64,000 nt of DNA. Source: Paracoccus isoporae (GTDB taxonomy: Bacteria; Pseudomonadota; Alphaproteobacteria; Rhodobacterales; Rhodobacteraceae). The stretch is from the NCBI RefSeq assembly GCF_900101865.1, contig NZ_FNAH01000002.1, positions 372,001 through 436,000 of the forward strand, written 5' to 3'. The notes under the pieces are model-generated. The model was not told the DNA's origin, did not search any database, and saw nothing but the letters and a program-made list of their open reading frames with translations. Each line of letters starts with the position of its first letter. Within the stretch, counting starts at the first letter, position 1. A program made the translations under genes and the position numbers. Positions 60,318 through 64,000 of this stretch are shown here, in pieces.

Positions 60318-61184
60318 TCACCGCCGCAGCCGCGCGATCAGCGACGAGGTATCCCAGCGATTGCCGCCCATCCCCTGCACCTCCTTGTAGAACTGATCGA
60401 CAAGGGCCGTGACCGGCAGGCTCACCCCGATATCATCGGCGGTGGCCAGGCAGATCCCCAGATCCTTGCGCATCCAGTCCACGGCGAAGCCGTGATCGAA
60501 CTCGCCCGCCGCCATGGTCTTGTGGCGGTTCTCCATCTGCCAGCTTCCGGCGGCACCCTGGCTGATGACCTCGACCACATCCTCGATCTTGAGCCCCGAA
60601 GCCTCCGCGAAGCGCAGCGATTCCGATAGGCCCTGAACCAGCCCGGCAATGGCGATCTGGTTGCACATCTTGGTGGTCTGCCCCGCGCCCACCGGCCCCA
60701 TCAGGCGGCAGATCTTGGCATAGGCGTCGATCACCGGCGCGGCGCGGTCGAAATCCGCCTGATCGCCGCCGCACATCACCGAGAGCTGGCCGTTCTCGGC
60801 CCCCGCCTGCCCGCCCGAGATCGGCGCATCAACATAGCCGATCCCGCCAGCCGCCGCCGCCTCCGCCAGTTCCCGCGTCACCCGCGCCGACACGGTGGTG
60901 TGATCGACGAAGACCGCGCCCTTCTCCATGCCCGCGAACGCGCCGTCATCCCCGGTGCAGACGCTGCGCAGATCATCGTCATTGCCGACGCAGGCCATGA
61001 CGAATTCGGCGCCGGATGCCGCCTCGCGCGGGGTGGGCGCGGCCTTGCCGCCGAACTCCGAGACCCATTTATCGGCCTTTGCACCGCTGCGGTTATAGAC
61101 CGTGACCTCATGGCCCGCCTTCGCCAGATGCCCGGCCATCGGATACCCCATCACACCCAGTCCCAGAAATGCCAGCTTGGCCAT
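60318..61184 (-). CDS. Beta-hydroxyacid dehydrogenase (3-hydroxyisobutyrate/tartronate-semialdehyde reductase family)
   Basis: A 288-residue NAD(P)-dependent dehydrogenase: Rossmann motif FLGLGVMGYPMAGHL, VFVDHTTVSA, substrate loop YVDAPISGGQAGAENGQLSV, GAGQTTKMCNQIAIAGLVQG with the catalytic Lys, and the C-terminal KDLGICLATADDIGVSLPVT. The family reduces or oxidises small beta-hydroxy acids such as 3-hydroxyisobutyrate or tartronate semialdehyde. The exact substrate is not clear. It stands as a single gene, divergent from the penicillin-acylase-like gene. Confidence 0.88.
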   Translation of the reverse strand: MAKLAFLGLGVMGYPMAGHLAKAGHEVTVYNRSGAKADKWVSEFGGKAAPTPREAASGAEFVMACVGNDDDLRSVCTGDDGAFAGMEKGAVFVDHTTVSARVTRELAEAAAAGGIGYVDAPISGGQAGAENGQLSVMCGGDQADFDRAAPVIDAYAKICRLMGPVGAGQTTKMCNQIAIAGLVQGLSESLRFAEASGLKIEDVVEVISQGAAGSWQMENRHKTMAAGEFDHGFAVDWMRKDLGICLATADDIGVSLPVTALVDQFYKEVQGMGGNRWDTSSLIARLRR

Positions 61185-61315
61185 GTTCGCCCCCTCCCGT
61201 CGAAGACATATCCCGCGTTGAAAGCCAATTCCGCTTGGCCTACTACAGCCGCCAAGACACCACCCCCCGGCCCCGCGGTCAAGCGAGGCCGTGCTGCGAA
61301 GGATTCTGCCCGACG

Positions 61316-63799
61316 ATGCTGACCCTGTTCCGCTGGACCTTGCGGCTGACCATCGGTCTGATCGTCGGGCTGTGCCTCGCGGCGGTGCTGGTGTGGTATT
61401 TCGCCGTGCGCTCGCTGCCTGATTACAATGCGAGCCATGTCGTCTCAGGCATCGCGGAGGAGCTCGAGATCGTGCGCTCGACCGAGAATGTCCCGCATAT
61501 TTTCGCCGGCAATGACCGCGATGCGTTCTTCGCGCTCGGCCTGGCGCACGCGCAGGACCGGCTGTTCCAGATGACCGTGCTGCGGCGCGCAGCGCAGGGG
61601 CGGCTGGCGGAGATCTATGGCCTGCGCGCCTTCCCGGCGGATGATCTGGCCCGGCGGCTGGGGCTGGCGCGCGCGGCGCGGCAGGCGCTCGCGGCGCAGG
61701 ACGCGCAGACGCGGGCCGCCCTGCAGGCCTATGCGGACGGGGTGAACCAGTGGGTCGCCATCGTCAATCGCGACGCGCTTGGCCGCGGCGCGCCGGAATT
61801 CTTCCTGTTGCCCGACGAGATTGCCTTCTGGCAGCCGGCGGATTCGCTGGCCATCCTGAAACTCTACGCCGCCGCCAGCAGCCGGCAGTTGCGCAGCGAG
61901 GTGCTGCGGGCGCAGCTCTCGCTTGCGGCGCCCGAACGGGGTCAGGATCTGATGGCCGGGCTGGGAGAGCCGGCGCTGCCCGACTATGCCAGCCTGTTTC
62001 CCGGTGCGCGCATCTCCGGTGCGGCGCCAGAGTCGGGCGAAGGCTGGCCGCTGGATCTGGCCGGCTATCTGACGCCGTTTTCCGGCCTCTCCGCGACGGC
62101 CTTCGCTGCGGATGCAGGCCGGACCACGGCGGGTCAGCCGCTTCTGGCCAATGATCCCCAATCGGCGCTGACCATGCCGTCGCTGTGGTACCTGGCTCGG
62201 CTGGCGCTGCAATCGGGTGACGTGATCGGCGCCACCATTCCCGGCATCCCGGCAATCTTCTCGGGCCGCTCAGATGATTTGGCCTGGGGGATCGTGCCGG
62301 CCCAGATCGATGACGCGGATCTCTACATGGAGGAGGTGCAGCCGGGCGACAAGGACCGCTATCGCGGGGTGCAGGGCTGGCGCGACTTCGCCATAAGGCG
62401 CGAGATCATCCGAATCCGCGACATCCCCGACCGCGCCATCATCTTGCGCGAGACCGCGAACGGTCCGCTTCTGTCGGCCGCCAGTTTCGGGCTGGGATCG
62501 GTCACGCCGGAGGGGTTTGCCGCGGCACTGCGATGGACCGGGGCCACGGCCGAGGACGCCACGCTGAGCGCGCTGATCGGCGTGATGACGGCGCCGGATC
62601 GCGACGGCGCGATGGCGGCCGCACGGCAATGGGTGGCCCCGGCGGTGACGCTGACGCTGGCCGATCGCGACGGGGTCGAGGAACGGCTGGTCGGCGCGCT
62701 GCCGCAGCGTAGCCCGGAACACGCCACGCTGGGCCGGATGCCGACGCCCGGCTGGATCGCGGCGAATCGCTGGCAGGACGTGCTGCCCGCCGAACGCAGC
62801 GACGCCACCGAGAACGGCGTGAATTTCGCCGCCGGGGTATTGCCGCCGCTGCAGGGCGAGATGCCACTCGGCTTCGACAGCGATTCCGCCCTGCGCGAGG
62901 CGCGGCTGCGTCGCCTGCTGGACGGGCGCGAGGTCCATAGCCGCGACAGCTTCATCGAAACCCAACTCGACATTGTCAGCCCCGCCGCCCGTGCGCTCTT
63001 GCCGCTGATCGGCGCCGATCTGTGGTTCACCGGAGAGCCCGCCGCGCCCGGCACGCCCGAACGGCAGCGCCAGGATGCGCTGCGCCTGCTGGCCGAATGG
63101 GACGGCGCGATGAGCGAGCATCTGCCCGAGCCGCTTATCTACGCCGCCTGGCTGTCGGCCCTTCAGGACCGGCTGATCCGCGACGATCTGGGACCGCTGG
63201 CCGACCGGATCACCGCGCTGCAACCCGGTTTCATCGAGCGTGTCTATCGCAACCGCAACGGCGCTGCGGCGTGGTGCGACATCCGCCAATCGGCGGCGGT
63301 GGAGACCTGTTCGACCCTGTCGCGGCAGGCATTGGATGCGGCCATCGTCAACCTGACCGAACGCTTCGGGCCGGACGTGACAAGCTGGCGATGGGGGGAT
63401 TCGCACGAGGCGATCCAGATCCACCCCGCGCTCGGCCCGATCCCGCGTCTCGGCTGGATCGCCAATCTGCGCCAGTCGCTGTCGGGCGGGGATTCGACCC
63501 TGGCCCGCGCGCCCCTGCTGGGCAGCGGGGCGCAGCCCTTCCGTCCGGTCTCCGGCCCCGGCTATCGCGGGGTCTATGATCTGGCCGACCCGGACAGCTC
63601 GGTCTTCATCATCGCCTCGGGCCAGTCCGGCCATCCCTTCTCGCGCCATTATGACGATCTGGCGGTGCGGTGGCGGCGCGGCGAATACGTGACCATGTCG
63701 CTCGACCCGGAGCTGGCGCGCGCGGCGGCCACCGGCATCACCCGGCTTCTGCCCGCCGGACAGCCGCGGGCGGGCGGGGACGAGCCCGCCGCGCGATGA
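61316..63799 (+). CDS. Penicillin-acylase-family Ntn hydrolase with altered nucleophile motif
   Basis: An 827-residue protein with an N-terminal helix (about 10-30) that targets it to the envelope, the alpha-chain start VRSTENVPHIFAGNDRDAFF ALGL(AHAQDRLFQM) and the beta-chain region GRTTAGQPLLANDPQ, all typical of penicillin/AHL acylases. The family's precursor cleavage and nucleophile motif, normally Gly/Ala-Ser-Asn-x-Trp/Phe, reads LSATAFAAD here (62087-62113), so the catalytic Ser-Asn pair is not in its usual place. It may be inactive or use a shifted Ser or Thr. ATG 61316 starts the membrane helix. The frame to 61169 adds no domain. Confidence 0.85.
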   Translation: MLTLFRWTLRLTIGLIVGLCLAAVLVWYFAVRSLPDYNASHVVSGIAEELEIVRSTENVPHIFAGNDRDAFFALGLAHAQDRLFQMTVLRRAAQGRLAEIYGLRAFPADDLARRLGLARAARQALAAQDAQTRAALQAYADGVNQWVAIVNRDALGRGAPEFFLLPDEIAFWQPADSLAILKLYAAASSRQLRSEVLRAQLSLAAPERGQDLMAGLGEPALPDYASLFPGARISGAAPESGEGWPLDLAGYLTPFSGLSATAFAADAGRTTAGQPLLANDPQSALTMPSLWYLARLALQSGDVIGATIPGIPAIFSGRSDDLAWGIVPAQIDDADLYMEEVQPGDKDRYRGVQGWRDFAIRREIIRIRDIPDRAIILRETANGPLLSAASFGLGSVTPEGFAAALRWTGATAEDATLSALIGVMTAPDRDGAMAAARQWVAPAVTLTLADRDGVEERLVGALPQRSPEHATLGRMPTPGWIAANRWQDVLPAERSDATENGVNFAAGVLPPLQGEMPLGFDSDSALREARLRRLLDGREVHSRDSFIETQLDIVSPAARALLPLIGADLWFTGEPAAPGTPERQRQDALRLLAEWDGAMSEHLPEPLIYAAWLSALQDRLIRDDLGPLADRITALQPGFIERVYRNRNGAAAWCDIRQSAAVETCSTLSRQALDAAIVNLTERFGPDVTSWRWGDSHEAIQIHPALGPIPRLGWIANLRQSLSGGDSTLARAPLLGSGAQPFRPVSGPGYRGVYDLADPDSSVFIIASGQSGHPFSRHYDDLAVRWRRGEYVTMSLDPELARAAATGITRLLPAGQPRAGGDEPAAR

Positions 63800-63844
63800 G
63801 CGCCGGGGTTTGCAAATCCCGCGCCGTTGCGTAGAGATCCGGGC

Positions 63845-64000
63845 ATGAGCGACAGCGAACCGAACCGGCTCGATCTTCTGTGCATCGGCGCGATGCTGTG
63901 GGACGTGATCGGCCGCAGCAGCCGGGTCATGGCGCAGGGCAATGACATGCCGGGCCGGATTTCCCATGTGCCGGGCGGGGTGGCGCTGAATGTCGCACTG
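63845..64000 (+). CDS. PfkB-family carbohydrate/nucleoside kinase, 3' end missing
   Basis: The first 52 codons of a PfkB kinase: RLDLLCIGAMLWDVIGRSS, then PGRISHVPGGVALNVAL, the Gly-rich N-terminal family signature. Members phosphorylate sugars or nucleosides, and this group includes pseudouridine kinases, but the substrate cannot be judged from the fragment. It starts 45 nt after the acylase gene on the same strand and runs off the right edge. Confidence 0.85.
   Translation, partial: MSDSEPNRLDLLCIGAMLWDVIGRSSRVMAQGNDMPGRISHVPGGVALNVAL

Overview
The window is 64 kb of GC-rich, densely coding chromosomal DNA from an alphaproteobacterium, most likely of the Rhodobacteraceae (Paracoccus/Roseobacter relatives). 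Reasons: the ribBX-ribH-nusB operon, glpX next to recJ, a tRNA-His that starts at G1 and has A73 instead of the usual G-1:C73, a DUF6324 protein, a TAXI-type TRAP transporter with DUF1850, orphan cheB-cheD, and paired stationary-phase DUF883/holin-III genes. I see no insertion sequence, prophage, CRISPR array or integrase, so this looks like core chromosome with one large accessory block. The family assignment rests on recognised proteins and gene order, not on a search.

Layout. 1-10.5 kb: the 3' part of an NCS1 nucleobase transporter, a Tat-type lipoprotein L,D-transpeptidase, DUF3422, a 24-residue lipoprotein, an ArsC/Spx-like protein, a thioredoxin-like protein, a GT2 glycosyltransferase, bolA-grxD, and the TAXI-TRAP-DUF1850 transport operon. 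10.5-25.7 kb: a holin-III/DUF883 pair, tRNA-His, DUF6324, mmcB, a DUF481 outer-membrane protein, the ribBX-ribH-nusB operon, cheB-cheD, a cysS-cimA-squalene/phytoene-synthase-like chain with stop/start overlaps, then glpX, recJ and tRNA-Glu.

25.9-41.3 kb is an exopolysaccharide locus. The forward operon (28.5-38.7 kb, nearly all stop/start overlaps) encodes an ExoF-like export protein, a secreted clan GH-A glycosidase-like protein, a Wzz/GumC-type chain-length protein whose C-terminus looks like a dead tyrosine-kinase domain, a polysaccharide deacetylase, a Wzy/WaaL-type polymerase or ligase, two glycosyltransferases and a PAPS-type sulfotransferase. Converging on it is an initiating sugar-phosphate transferase followed by a Wzx/MurJ-like flippase that carries an apparent 1-nt frameshift. 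Two flanking genes (GNAT-like, GT4) probably belong. Together they suggest a Wzx/Wzy-dependent, deacetylated and probably sulfated exopolysaccharide.

41.6-64 kb holds regulated metabolic modules, mostly divergent regulator/target pairs: LysR with a MhqO-like VOC dioxygenase, MetR with metE, TctD-TctE plus an orphan ABC-type binding protein with the tripartite transporter TctCBA, a four-gene quinone/electrophile-detoxification operon, and GntR plus a Gfo/Idh/MocA dehydrogenase against an SsuD-like flavin monooxygenase. A beta-hydroxyacid dehydrogenase, a penicillin-acylase-family Ntn hydrolase with an altered nucleophile motif, and the first 52 codons of a PfkB kinase close the window. Candidate operators (inverted or direct repeats) can be seen in four of these intergenic regions.
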